A DNA stretch of 64,000 nt from Sipunculus nudus (lineage: Eukaryota; Annelida; Sipuncula; Golfingiida; Sipunculidae). The notes beneath the pieces are model-generated. The model was not told the DNA's origin, searched no databases, and saw only the letters and a program-made list of their open reading frames with translations. Of this stretch, positions 24,267-37,311 are shown piece by piece. The position numbers and the translations under genes are program-made. The DNA lies in NCBI GenBank assembly GCA_026874595.1, contig CM049317.1:42870401-42934400 (forward strand). Reading direction: 5' to 3'. Numbering within the stretch: position 1 is the first letter of the stretch; every line of letters begins with the position of its first letter.

Positions 24267-25047
24267 GTAAGACAGCAATAATTCTTAAATGTTTTCTTTT
24301 TTTAATACAAAGTCATATCTGATACGAAACTCCAAACACTTAAAATGCTAATTTGTTTCATACAAGCCTTATGCTAAACCCCCAAACAGTTCAAACTTTG
24401 TATACACCATATCCCTTAAAGTAGGCATATTTAAAACTTAACTTTTTGACTTTGTTACATTTGATATTTAGTAATACTGTCACTGAACTGGTAAATGACA
24501 TTTCCTTTATATGTCAGATGTGGACACCTTAGCCTGGATTAATCTTCATGAATCAAAAGACATAATAGTTTTCACAGTAAGCCATGTAAACTTTAATGTA
24601 CAGTTAATGCCCTTTTACCAACCACACAGCCCTTGGTATAATTGCCGGTGTATTGACAGTTTAGTTTGTCAATCTTCTGCCAAAGTGATAATGCTGAGCA
24701 TCAGAGAGCACCAACCTATCAGTGCTGTGCTGAGATCATAGAAAAGTTCCAGGAACATTGCATGCTGGATAGCAATGCACATGAAGATTACGCTTCAGTT
24801 ATCTTTCTGTAATATCATCAGTTAATTAGATTTTAGTAATGCAATATTGCTTGAACTGAAAATTGCGACAGTGACAAGGAACATAATTCCATGGTCAGAA
24901 AATCCCTTGATGGCTAGTCCCAACATTTATGATGTGTTCAGGGCATCATGCAGGCATCTGATGGTTAAGTCTTCAGATTTTAATATGATTAAGTACTTGA
25001 AGATTTCAATACCAGATACTGTGTTCATGAGAACCTGTATATCATAG
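24267..25047. other. short intron, no recognised feature
   Basis: This 781-base intron contains no dispersed repeat or tandem array that I can see. It is the shortest intron of the gene. Confidence 0.6.
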
Positions 25048-25155
25048 GTTCAGTATCACAAGGAATTTGAGGAAGGTAAGGGCAAATACACCGCTGTCGG
25101 CACGGATGATCCTGAGATGTCGCGGCTACTGAAGAACCAGAAAAAAGTCAGCTCG
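25048..25155 (+). CDS. LASP-like exon: nebulin repeat 1 (36 codons)
   Basis: This 108-base exon is flanked by atcatag and GTAATG, phase 0 at both ends. It starts VQYHKEFEE, passes GKYTAVGTDDPEMSRLLKN and ends KKVSS. Nebulin repeats are 35-residue actin-binding modules with an SxxxY-type signature and a conserved K..F pair. Here the Ser of each SxxxY lies at the end of the preceding exon and the Tyr is the third residue of the next, so every intron cuts the module at the same place. The DPEMSRLLKNQ part matches the LASP pattern DTPExxRxxxxQ. Exons 33198-33305 and 38518-38625 are its closest relatives, which suggests recent exon duplication. Confidence 0.93.
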
Positions 25156-27192
25156 GTAATGGCCTTGATCTTGCATGGGTGCTGTTCATATTAACACCGC
25201 AGCATGTGGTTTACTGTTGACAATTTTCCTCTGTATCCATCTCTCATCAGTTTATTTATTAAGTCTGATGATCTGTTAAGTACTTGGTACTTTGGAACGT
25301 AAGTCTGCAATGTGATGGTCTGTCATAGATGATTTCTCTGAGAAGTGACCAACCTATACTATTTCAGGTACATCATTGGATTGGTTATACAACACTGGAG
25401 TACTGTAGTTAGCCATTTTAGCTCAGCTGGCTGTAAATCATCTGATCTTTAGCCATGACCCTCTACATATGAAGTTAAGAATGGGCAAAATTAGCTCTAA
25501 TACAAACATGTAGTCGTTATCTCTCTTCCTCAGGTGACTAGCAGACTTGGTAACACCATTGCCATCTCAGTCACAATATTTAAAAAAAGGAAGTTTATTT
25601 TCTAGTGAATGAATCAGGTACTCTGTAATTATTAGACGGCCATACCTTGCTGTGCTTTTGAGTAAAACTATTGTATTTAGTGAGATTTTTCATGGTAGGT
25701 TGACTTAAGTGACACCAGTCGCATGCCTAAACAATCTTTGATGAAGTATGGATGGGACCATCTGCCTGTGTTGTTGGCAAGTAATGGTGGGCAGCAGCCC
25801 CACATCCTCCCCTCACCTGCCCTGGGCAGTCTGACCTTTATTAATAACAAAACATCTATATCAGTTAATGGCCTTGTGATTCAGATGATTAAATATGACA
25901 AATTTCTGTATTGTTTTCAAATGAATCTCTTAAAAATATTCAGTCTCCCATTTAGTCTTTTCTGTTTTCAAGATATATTTTTTGTGCAATATCCATCTGA
26001 ATATCTGTTAACATGGAACAAATCAACCAATGTAAAGTTACATTTTTCAAATTGAGCTTGCAATTTGGTGTATATGATATCTTTGACAAAAATGAAACCA
26101 GTACACCAAGGCCTTGGTTCATTAAGCAACGGGACAAGCACTTTTAATTACCCTTCAGCATTGTTCTATATCTGATATACTGAACTTGAGTCCCTCCAGG
26201 AGGTAATCTGTTTATTTTGTGCTTGAACTCTATGTGTTACCTTATGGAACAATTTTAAAGTGATATTGAGTAACTTGGGAATGGAAGCACCTTTTTTCCA
26301 AAAGGGAAATAGTTTTAAGGCAAGATCTGTCAAATGCTTTTGATGCAGTCATTAAGCAGGACTTACGTCAGACCCTTTATTTGTAGCAGTATCTTTTATC
26401 ACTGTAACCATTTATCATACCTGATGGTAGAAATGATGTTTCTTTATTGCAGACTTCAGATGAAATCATCTTTTTTGTTTACAACTCTGATTGACCCTTA
26501 CTATTTTAATTAAATGATAATTAATAATCAACTCTCTAGATCTTATATCCATTTTAATTAGACACACTTGACTCATCCCTCTTTAAAATCACATGTTGGG
26601 TGGTAACTCGCCCATTGCCCATGCTGTCTTCATGGAATTTTCAGTACATAACTTAGGTCTGTCATGACCTGTGATAGATCATTTAAGATTCCTAGGCAGT
26701 ACTGGGTTAATGAAGCAACCAAGTAATTACATCACCCATGTGATATTTCACCCTTTTCAAGTGAACTACTAATCTTATTGTGATGATCTAACAAACAAAG
26801 GTGTCCATTGTGACCATTAGCATCTTCTGCATGGTTATGGGAGGGAAACAGGTGAATGAACTAAAAAAAGGGGAAAATAAACTCTAACTTGAATGGGTTA
26901 CATTCGAATTAATTATTTTCAAAGAGACTTAATCATGCAGCATGTATTGCATCAACATGTATGAATATGTTGGCCATGTGTGTGAGCTAGCAGGTAGGAC
27001 TTTGTGGTGTAGTTATGAATATTCATAAAGACCAGTAAAACATCAAAGAATCATAACAGAAAGAAGGGATTACTTATGAATCATTAAGCCAAGTATAAAT
27101 TAATTAACCATACTAATTGATAAAACAATTAAAATCAAGGCAACTAATAATTTTATTAAAGCAACCAGTGGGGGAAAATGTCAACAGATTCA

Positions 27193-27239
<47 letters not shown>

Positions 27240-27704
27240 GAAGCAGAGCATTGGTTTGTGACTGCTTATACTGGTGCACATTAACAACAAGTCACAGATG
27301 GCAGCAACATTGCAGTGTCTAGTAAATGTTCCCCACTTTGTAAATTTTAATATTAAAATTACACCCATGCCATGGGTAAGACTCTATTCTCCTACTCTGT
27401 ATAGAAAATTATTATAATTATAGTCTTTAAAATTGAATAATATGTCAAATGTCACAGTCAGGTATATATCAATGGAGTGTTTTCTAACCCATCACAAAAC
27501 GACAAGCCTGGAGTGCTGTATTTATAGATATATAGGGGTTGTTCAGTGTAATAAAGGACTTCCAATGGATTGATTTAAATCAGACATATTTAAGTAGGGA
27601 TTGTATGGCACTAACTGATTTTAAGGGTGAAGTTTAATGACCAAATTAATCACCAGATGTCAGGAGCTGTGTCTGCATATGTAGATTTGTGATCCACTGT
27701 GTAG
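25156..27704. other. intron part, mostly unremarkable
   Basis: A degenerate family A start (ttttagctcagctggctg) lies near 25420 and a (TA)n tract at 27199-27237. Otherwise I see nothing; open frames such as 25723-26055 show no recognisable domain. Confidence 0.5.
27199..27237. repeat. (TA)n microsatellite
   Basis: About 19 uninterrupted TA steps. Confidence 0.95.
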
Positions 27705-28005
27705 ATATCAGATGATAGCACAGCACGCTGTCAGGTGAAGGTGCCACAGCACACTGTCAGAAGTCAGGTGACAGCACAGCTTGCTGTCAGATATCAGGTG
27801 TTGGCTCTTCTGCATACTGTCAGATGTCAGATAACAGCACAACACGCTGTCAGATGTCAGGTGACTGTGCCACAGCACACTGTCAGAAGTCATATGACAG
27901 CACAGCATACTGTCAGATGTCAGTTGATGGTTCCTCAACACCCTGTCATATGTCAGGTGATGGTACCACAGCACAGTGTCAGATGTCAGCACATGCAGAG
28001 CCAGG
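27705..28005. repeat. degenerate minisatellite, about 30 bp
   Basis: Words such as cagcacactgtcagatgtca and ggtgacagcac recur about nine times with changes in spacing. Open frames on both strands here are products of the repeat. Confidence 0.8.
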
Positions 28006-28100
28006 GCTGCAGGTATAAAGCACTGCATTCAGAAATACCTCTCAACAAGACATGGAGAACGTGATGAAATAAATATAGCCTCATCGTGAGAGATAAAACA

Positions 28101-31100
28101 AAAGGACTGTAAAATACTACATGCAGACAGTAAAACTAAAAGACTGTATAATACTACATGCAGACAGTAAATCTAAAGGACTGTATAATACTACATGCAG
28201 ACAGTAAAACTAAAAGACTGTATAATACTACATGCAGACAGTAAAACTGAAGGACTGTATAATACTACATGCAGACAGTAAAACTAAAAGACTGTATAAT
28301 ACTATGTGCAGACAGTAAATCTAAAGGACTGTATAATACTATGTGCAGACAGTAAAACTAAAGGACTGTATAATACTACGTGCAGACAGTAAAACTAAAG
28401 GACTGTATAATACTACATGCAGACAGTAAAACTGAAGGACTATAATACTACATGCAGACAGTAAATCTAAAGGACTGTATAATACCACATGCAGACAGTA
28501 AAACTAAAAGACTGTATAATACTACATGCAGACAGTAAAACTGAAGGACTGTATAATACTACATGCAGACAGTAAAACTAAAGGACTGTATAATACTACA
28601 TGCAGACAGTAAAACTAAAAGACTGTATAATACTACATGCAGACAGTAAAACTGAAGGACTGTATAATACTACATGCAGACAGTAAAACTAAAAGACTGT
28701 ATAATACTACATGCAGACAGTAAAACTAAAAGACTGTATAATACTACATGCAGACAGTAAATCTAAAGGACTGTATAATACTACATGCAGACAGTAAAAC
28801 TAAAAGACTGTATAATACTACATGCAGACAGTAAAACTGAAGGACTGTATAATACTACATGCAGACAGTAAAACTAAAAGACTGTATAATACTATGTGCA
28901 GACAGTAAATCTAAAGGACTGTATAATACTATGTGCAGACAGTAAAACTAAAGGACTGTATAATACTACATGCAGACAGTAAATCTAAAGGACTGTATAA
29001 TACTACATGCAGACAGTAAAACTAAAAGACTGTATAATACTACATGCAGACAGTAAAACTGAAGGACTGTATAATACTACATGCAGACAGTAAAACTGAA
29101 GGACTATATAATACTATGTGCAGACAGTAAATCTAAAGGACTGTATAATACCACATGCAGACAGTAAATCTAAAGGACTGTATAATACCACATGCAGACA
29201 GTAAAACTAAAAGACTGTATAATACTACATGCAGACAGTAAAACTGAAGGACTGTATAATACTACATGCAGACAGTAAAACTAAAAGACTGTATAATACT
29301 ATGTGCAGACAGTAAAACTAAAGGACTGTATAATACTAAATGCAGACAGTAAAACTAAAGGACTGTATAATACTACATGCAGACAGTAAAACTAAAAGAC
29401 TGTATAATACTACATGCAGACAGTAAATCTAAAGGACTGTATAATACTACATGCAGACAGTAAAACTAAAAGACTGTATAATACTACATGCAGACAGTAA
29501 AACTGAAGGACTGTATAATACTACATGCAGACAGTAAAACTAAAGGACTGTATAATACCACATGCAGACAGTAAAACTAAAGGACTGTATAATACCACAT
29601 GCAGACAGTAAATCTAAAGGACTGTATAATACTACATGCAGACAGTAAAACTAAAGGACTGTATAATACTACATGCAGACAGTAAAACTGAAGGACTATA
29701 ATACTACATGCAGACAGTAAAACTAAAAGACTGTATAATACTATGTGCAGACAGTAAAACTAAAAGACTGTATAATACTATGTGCAGACAGTAAATCTAA
29801 AGGACTGTATAATACTATGTGCAGACAGTAAAACTAAAAGACTGTATAATACTATGTGCAGACAGTAAATCTAAAGGACTGTATAATACTATGTGCAGAC
29901 AGTAAAACTAAAAGACTGTATAATACTATGTGCAGACAGTAAATCTAAAGGACTGTATAATACTATGTGCAGACAGTAAATCTAAAGGACTGTATAATAC
30001 TATGTGCAGACAGTAAAACTAAAGGACTGTATAATACTACATGCAGACAGTAAATCTAAAGGACTGTATAATACTACATGCAGACAGTAAAACTAAAAGA
30101 CTGTATAATACTACATGCAGACAGTAAAACTGAAGGACTGTATAATACTACATGCAGACAGTAAAACTAAAGGACTGTATAATACCACATGCAGACAGTA
30201 AAACTAAAGGACTGTATAATACCACATGCAGACAGTAAATCTAAAGGACTGTATAATACTACATGCAGACAGTAAAACTAAAGGACTGTATAATACTACA
30301 TGCAGACAGTAAAACTGAAGGACTATAATACTACATGCAGACAGTAAAACTAAAAGACTGTATAATACTATGTGCAGACAGTAAAACTAAAAGACTGTAT
30401 AATACTATGTGCAGACAGTAAATCTAAAGGACTGTATAATACTATGTGCAGACAGTAAAACTAAAGGACTGTATAATACTACATGCAGACAGTAAATCTA
30501 AAGGACTGTATAATACCACATGCAGACAGTAAAACTAAAAGACTGTATAATACTACATGCAGACAGTAAAACTGAAGGACTGTATAATACTACATGCAGA
30601 CAGTAAAACTAAAAGACTGTATAATACTATGTGCAGACAGTAAATCTAAAGGACTGTATAATACTAAATGCAGACAGTAAAACTAAAGGACTGTATAATA
30701 CCACATGCAGACAGTAAAACTAAAGGACTGTATAATACTACATGCAGACAGTAAAACTGAAGGACTGTATAATACTACATGCAGACAGTAAAACTAAAAG
30801 ACTGTATAATACTACATGCAGACAGTAAATCTAAAGGACTGTATAATACTATGTGCAGACAGTAAAACTAAAGGACTGTATAATACTACATGCAGACAGT
30901 AAAACTAAAGGACTGTATAATACCACATGCAGACAGTAAAACTAAAGGACTGTATAATACCACATGCAGACAGTAAATCTAAAGGACTGTATAATACTAC
31001 ATGCAGACAGTAAAACTAAAGGACTGTATAATACTACATGCAGACAGTAAAACTAAAGGACTGTATAATACCACATGCAGACAGTAAATCTAAAGGACTG

Positions 31101-32685
31101 TATAATACTATGTGCAGACAGTAAAACTAAAGGACTGTATAATACTACATGCAGACAGTAAAACTAAAGGACTGTATAATACTAAATGCAGACAGTAAAT
31201 CTAAAGGACTGTATAATACCACATGCAGACAGTAAATCTAAAGGACTGTATAATACTATGTGCAGACAGTAAAACTAAAGGACTGTATAATACTACATGC
31301 AGACAGTAAATCTAAAGGACTGTATAATACTATGTGCAGACAGTAAAACTAAAGGACTGTATAATACTACATGCAGACAGTAAATCTAAAGGACTGTATA
31401 ATACTATGTGCAGACAGTAAAACTAAAGGACTGTATAATACTACATGCAGACAGTAAAACTAAAGGACTGTATAATACCACATGCAGACAGTAAATCTAA
31501 AGGACTGTATAATACTACATGCAGACAGTAAATCTAAAGGACTGTATAATACCACATGCAGACAGTAAATCTAAAGGACTGTATAATACTATGTGCAGAC
31601 AGTAAAACTAAAGGACTGTATAATACTACATGCAGACAGTAAAACTAAAGGACTGTATAATACTACATGCAGACAGTAAATCTAAAGGACTGTATAATAC
31701 TACATGCAGACAGTAAATCTAAAGGACTGTATAATACTATGTGCAGACAGTAAAACTAAAGGACTGTATAATACTACATGCAGACAGTAAAACTAAAGGA
31801 CTGTATAATACCACATGCAGACAGTAAATCTAAAGGACTGTATAATACTACATGCAGACAGTAAATCTAAAGGACTGTATAATACTACATGCAGACAGTA
31901 AATCTAAAGGACTGTATAATACTACATGCAGACAGTAAATCTAAAGGACTGTATAATACCACATGCAGACAGTAAATCTAAAGGACTGTATAATACTATG
32001 TGCAGACAGTAAAACTAAAGGACTGTATAATACTACATGCAGACAGTAAAACTAAAGGACTGTATAATACCACATGCAGACAGTAAAACTAAAGGACTGT
32101 ATAATACCACATGCAGACAGTAAATCTAAAGGACTGTATAATACTATGTGCAGACAGTAAAACTAAAGGACTGTATAATACTACATGCAGACAGTAAATC
32201 TAAAGGACTGTATAATACTATGTGCAGACAGTAAAACTAAAGGACTGTATAATACTACATGCAGACAGTAAAACTAAAGGACTGTATAATACCACATGCA
32301 GACAGTAAAACTAAAGGACTGTATAATACCACATGCAGACAGTAAATCTAAAGGACTGTATAATACTACATGCAGACAGTAAAACTAAAGGACTGTATAA
32401 TACTACATGCAGACAGTAAAACTGAAGGACTATAATACTACATGCAGACAGTAAAACTAAAGGACTGTATAATACTACTACATGCAGACAGTAAAACTGA
32501 AGGACTGTATAATACTACATGCAGACAGTAAAACTGAAGGACTTTATAATACTACATGCAGACAGTTAAACTGAAGGACTGTATTATACAACATGCAGAC
32601 AGTAAAACTGAAGGTCTGTATAATAATACTACCGGTACATGCAGACAGTAAAACTGAAGGACTATTATACTACATGCAGACAGTA
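28101..32685. repeat. 37-bp satellite array, about 124 units
   Basis: The unit is aaaggactgtataatactac followed by atgcagacagtaaaact. Variants fall into few classes: aaagg, aaaag or gaagg at the start; tacatg, cacatg, tatgtg or taaatg in the middle; aaact or aatct at the end. A rare two-base deletion (ggactataat) marks units at 28437, 29693, 30320 and 32427. Repeats degrade only at the right edge. The whole array lies in one intron, about 510 bases before the next exon. Confidence 0.97.
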
Positions 32686-33136
32686 ATGCATAGGGACATC
32701 CTCTATAGATCAGAGATGTGACTGACCTCAACAGAGCTCAACTGATTTGCATCAGTATAGTTTTAAGTAAGAGGCAGCTGACTTGACAAACCTCTTTTTA
32801 TTGCCATAAAAACTTGGTGGTGTACATGTAGTCATACTCCGCTTCAGATAGAAGCATCATTTTATTAAGAGCTGTGTGGTAGAGTTGCATTATTGTGGTA
32901 TTTGGCACTGTAAACCAGCCAGTGGGGACTAACCATAAACTAGGCGCAGGATGTGAGAAGCACAAGCCTCACAGAGGCTTAGTTATGTATAAATTTACAG
33001 GGTCAGATCTTTATCAGATTACTACAGATCAAAGTGGGCGTTATTCTGATGGATATCCTTAATGTGGGGAATTGATTCTTGTTTAGACAGCTATGATGTT
33101 ATGGTTTAAATAACAATGTTGTGTGCCTCTGTGTAG
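32686..33136. other. intron remainder
   Basis: Nothing is seen up to about 33088. From there, a 61-base duplication leads into the acceptor of the next exon. Confidence 0.6.
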
Positions 33137-33160
33137 GTCCAGTATCACAAGGACGATGTT
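33137..33160 (+). pseudogene. duplicated acceptor and partial start of a nebulin exon
   Basis: The segment gtgtgcctctgtgtag plus the exon start occurs at 33121 and again at 33182, a 61-base period. The upstream copy reads VQYHKD and then diverges. Joining to this AG would add 61 bases, not a multiple of three. Read through, it reaches a TGA soon after entering the true exon, so use of this acceptor would break the protein. It keeps V-Q-Y, as in repeats 1 and 3, while the true exon has V-E-Y. Confidence 0.8.
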
Positions 33161-33197
33161 ATGGTCCATTGTAACAGTGTTGTGTGCCTCTGTGTAG

Positions 33198-33305
33198 GTA
33201 GAGTATCACAAAGATTTTGAAGAAGCAAAAGGGAAGTACACTGGTGTAGGCACTGAAGACCCGGAGATTGCACGACTCCTGAAGAACCAGCAAAAAATCA
33301 GCACG
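33198..33305 (+). CDS. LASP-like exon: nebulin repeat 2 (36 codons)
   Basis: This 108-base phase 0-0 exon is preceded by gtgtag and followed by GTAAAG. It starts VEYHKDFEEAKGKY, continues GVGTEDPEIARLLKN and ends QKIST. The next exon starts V-Q-Y, so the SxxxY signature is again made across the junction. It shares the EDPEIARLLKNQQ core with repeat 3. An unused-looking copy of its acceptor and first six codons lies 61 bases upstream. The 3' splice site follows an 8-kb intron that carries the 37-bp satellite; the satellite ends about 510 bases before the exon. Confidence 0.93.
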
Positions 33306-33607
33306 GTAAAGGCCTTGACCCAGGCTGTCCTGTGCATGGAACCTGCAGCGCCTGACACCACACTAGCAGCACCTCTGTCACAAAGATCATCCCAGCTGTA
33401 CCAAGTCAATTTTTCAGTACTGAACAAAAAAATGCTGCACTGCCACTGATCATTATAAACCTGCATCAGGTAAACCAGCAGAAGAAAAACTGGTAGCTCT
33501 ACCAAAATGTATGATTCTTGATTTATCCAGCTTTCATTTTGAAGTAATAGTTAGCAATGTCATTATCATGTCCTTGAAACCAATAATATCATAAATCCTA
33601 GACATTA

Positions 33608-34938
33608 ATTGTATCCCCAGACAAAGTCGGGATACTATGGTTTAAGACCGATCGCCCCGCCGCTGCAGAGATTTTGTTTGCACGCGATTACTCAAAAAAT
33701 ATTTTACAGATCTTCACCAAACCTGACATGTACATAGATATGGGTGAGAGGACGAAGCCTATTTAAAATGGGGTCATGACCTTTACTAGGAGAGTGACCT
33801 TGACCTTGAAAAGGTCCATTTTGGGGGAAAGTCGCAGAAATTCTTAAATATCTCAAGAAAGCTTGCATGGATTGATCCAATAATCAACTTGACCGAAGAA
33901 CTTGGATAGTGTTGTCATGTATGGGAAACTGGTGGCGCCACCTGTTATCCTTTTCTTGTTTTGTGCTGTTTTATACCCCAGTCATTGCCACTTAACAGAT
34001 TTCTTTCATATTATGCATATACATAGACATGGGTAATGGGATGATGTATTTTTAAATTGGGGTCATGACTTTTCCTATGAGAGAGGCCTTAACCTTGAAT
34101 ATTGCCATATATGGTGAAAATCACACATAATCATAAATATCTCAATAAGGGATGCACGGATTGGTCCAAAAATCAAATTGACCGCAGACCTTTGATAGCT
34201 TTGTCTTCTGCGGAAGACAGGTGGCGCCACCTTATGTCCTTTTCTTGTTTTGGGGCCTTTTATTTACCCATCATTTCACTTGACAGTACTCATTATAAGT
34301 CTAAAACTATTGTGCATGTCCATTGACCTTGGATACCCCTATCTTGTATTCAAGACTGGTGGTGCCATCTGCAATGGTTTTGGCGTGGTGTCCATCTGTA
34401 CATGTGCTTTGGGTGAAAATTGCTCATATCTCTGTAGTGGTTCAAGGTATTGGGCTGAAATTTGGCATGTCCATCCATTTTAGAAAATTTTCTCGTAAAC
34501 CAGACAGGTGGCGCCACCTACCTTCCCATTTTTGTAGAATTAATTAATGCCCTTTTCTGATGAGTGATTTGCCCTATTGCCTGAAATTGTGCATATCAAG
34601 AGATCTTAGACTCCTCCATCTTGTTCTCAAGACTGGTGGCGCCATCTGCAATCATTTTGGCGTGCCGTCCATCTGTACATGTGATTTGGGTGAAAATTGC
34701 TCATATCTCCAAGTTGGTTCAAAGTATAGGTCTCAAATTTGGCATGTCCATCCGTCTTGGAAAGTTTCCTCATAAACCAGACAGGTGGCACCACCTACCT
34801 TCCTGTCTTTGTAGAATAAATTAATGCCCTTTTCATATGAGTGATTCTCCTTATTGGCCCCCATATTTGGTGTAAAATATTGTTTCTCAAGTTGATAGAT
34901 GGAAGAAACCAAAATCGCTTGCCAAGTGTCAGTATATC
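33608..34938 (+). mobile_element. family C Helentron-like element, 3' hairpin lost
   Basis: It starts tTGTATCCCCagacaaagtc. Internal blocks match 22022-22600 and 12160-13100, with exact GGTGGCGCCACC at 33931, 34220 and 34507. It ends gccaagtgtcagtatat and CTAGT near 34930, lacking the 3' inverted repeat and hairpin seen at 24004-24028. Confidence 0.7.
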
Positions 34939-35818
34939 TAGTTATCTCAGTGATAACAGTATCATCATTATCTCAATGATACCATTATCATCATCTTCAT
35001 GATACCATTAGCATTATCTCCAGGATACTTTCATCTCAATGAGACCATTATCATCATCTTCATGATACCATTATCAGTATCTCCATGAAACCATCACCAT
35101 TATATCCACGATATCCTCTAGGATAGCTTTATGGTAAATAATGACTGATGATGCCACCTACACAAATGTTCTGCATGGTTTATCACCTGATCAAAGATAC
35201 TGAACAATATTATAACTCAGAAACAAACATTTTGGTCAGAGCCTCATGTTCGACTGTATTATCTTTTGAACAAAATTAGGTGCCTCTCGTGTGAAGTGTT
35301 AGTGGATATGTGTCAGAGCAAATTGACTTTTCAGACGGTTCAGGGCCAAAATGTTTGGATACTGTGGAATTTCCAATGCTCCAAAAGTTCTGTTTTTAAT
35401 TTTTGCCTTTGTAAGTATTCACAAAGTGACAGAGGGTGCTGCTTAGTGTTTTGGCCAGTGAATTTTTTTTTTATTCTATCAGACAACCCAAGTTACTTGC
35501 ATGGGAAAATTGATTTGTGCAGCATTTACAGATTTGTCTGCTATTAATAAAACATCATAATGTATGCTGTTGAGTGTTTGAGCATGTTGATCACCACACA
35601 TATACAGGACAGGGAAGTATGTATAATAACATATTTCATTCATGAACTGTTAATGGACAAAATCCCATTTCAAACAAAGAAGTATTGGCAAAATACTGCA
35701 TATTCAAATACGACATATTCAAAAGATGCAATATCAATTGATGCCAGCTATTTGCTTCAAATTCAAATGTAAATGAGTGTTTCATGGTGTTTCGTCAGAG
35801 GTACCCATAACACAAGTT
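34939..35818. other. degenerate short repeats, then nothing recognised
   Basis: At 34940-35115 the phrase gataccattatcatcatctt recurs in degenerate form. Beyond that I see nothing up to the family E start. Confidence 0.5.
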
Positions 35819-37311
35819 TGTAGCGAACCTGTGAGCTTATGCGATGGCATGGCGTCGTCTGTCTGCCATCTGCAGTCTGAGGCTGGCTGTCCACTGTCCA
35901 GCAGCTCCAAATTACATGTAAGAATTATTCACATGTGAAACTTGGTGCCCTAGAGCTTATTATTGGATATCTGCATTTACCGGTATTTAGATTTTATAGA
36001 GAAAAAGCTTAAAAACATTTAAAAATCTTCTACTCTGAAACTGTCCAGCCAAATTGTCCCATATTTCACAGAAATGTTCCCTGGAACAATCTCTCTCAAG
36101 TTTGTTCAATTTGTTCCAGTTAGGTGATTTTTGACCAAGTTACAGGAAGTTGAACTTAGTCATTTGCATGCTAAAATTACAATCTCAGAAACAGCTGGAG
36201 CTATCATCATCAAGTTTTATGTTAATGTTGGTCACTTGAGTCATATCTAAAATTGAGGTTATTGGTGGCGCCACCTGCAATGGTCTTTTTGTACAGGGGT
36301 CAACTGTGCCTGAAGCATACAGAGGGCTACAAAAAACTTCTTCTCTGAAAGCGTAAAGCCATATTGTTTAATATTGCACAGAAATGCTCCTAGGGAAGTG
36401 CTTTCTTAAGTTTGTTCAAATGGTCTCTGTTCAGTGACTTTTGGCCCAGTTATGGGAAGCTGAATATAGTCAAATGGTATAGCAGCCCATTTCTGCTCAG
36501 TGGCTACAAAGTTCTTCTTCTCAAAAACCACTGGGTCAAATTCTATAATCTCACACATTAATGATCCTTAGATACTGATAAACCAAATTTGTTCAAATGC
36601 TTTTGATTCAGTGATTTTCTTAGATTTTATACAAGAAAAGTTAAAAAAGATATAAAAATCTGTCCAGCCAAATTGTCATATATTTCACATTAATGATCAC
36701 TAGATTTGTTTGAATGGCTCCAGTTCGTGATTTTTGGCCGAGTAACAGGAGGTTTAATTTAGTCATCTGTGCAAAAAAGCATACTAAACTTAAAATCTCA
36801 GAAACAGCTGGAGCTGTCATCACCAAATTTTATGCCAATGTTTGTCACATGAGTCATATCTGAAATTGAGGTGTTGGTGGCGCCACCTACATTAATCTGT
36901 GTTTTTACAAGTTAGAATGTAATTTCAGACTCTTCTAGCTTATACACTGTTTTATGATGAAACTGTTAAGCTGATTGGTTTAAACTTTACAAGAAATATT
37001 CTATGATGGGGTTCTGCCAGTTTTATAAGAATAGATTGAGTAAATGCAGCTTTAAAAAACAGTGTAGCCAGTTGAAAAAGGCTTTCTGTGTTTGAAAACA
37101 GATTTGGCAGCATGGCAAGTTTCAACATGTCAAGTCAAGAGGTCAATCAGTGCACCCAGGTGCAGTCCAGACATCATCATGGCAACTGACCTGGCTCTGC
37201 CTGGTGTCTAGACCTCTAGACAATATGCAGGACATGAGAAATAAAATTTTAAGAATAAACATTCATACTCCCAAACTTTGCACAGGTTCGCATTAGGCCT
37301 GTAGGCCTTGT
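35819..37311 (+). mobile_element. family E Helentron-like element, complete (1.5 kb)
   Basis: GCGAACC (35823-35829) pairs with GGTTCGC (37285-37291), which is followed by AGGCCTgtAGGCCT (37295-37308) and CTTGT (37307-37311). It holds two exact GGTGGCGCCACC copies (36264 and 36876). No coding domain is seen. Confidence 0.8.

Noticed and set aside
27708-28064. Overlapping frames of about 106-109 codons on both strands
   Set aside because: They are products of a degenerate 30-bp minisatellite.
28101-32685. CRISPR-like array
   Set aside because: Units are contiguous 37-bp tandem copies with no unique spacers, in a eukaryotic intron. The same applies to the arrays at 3687, 10223, 44734 and 62176.
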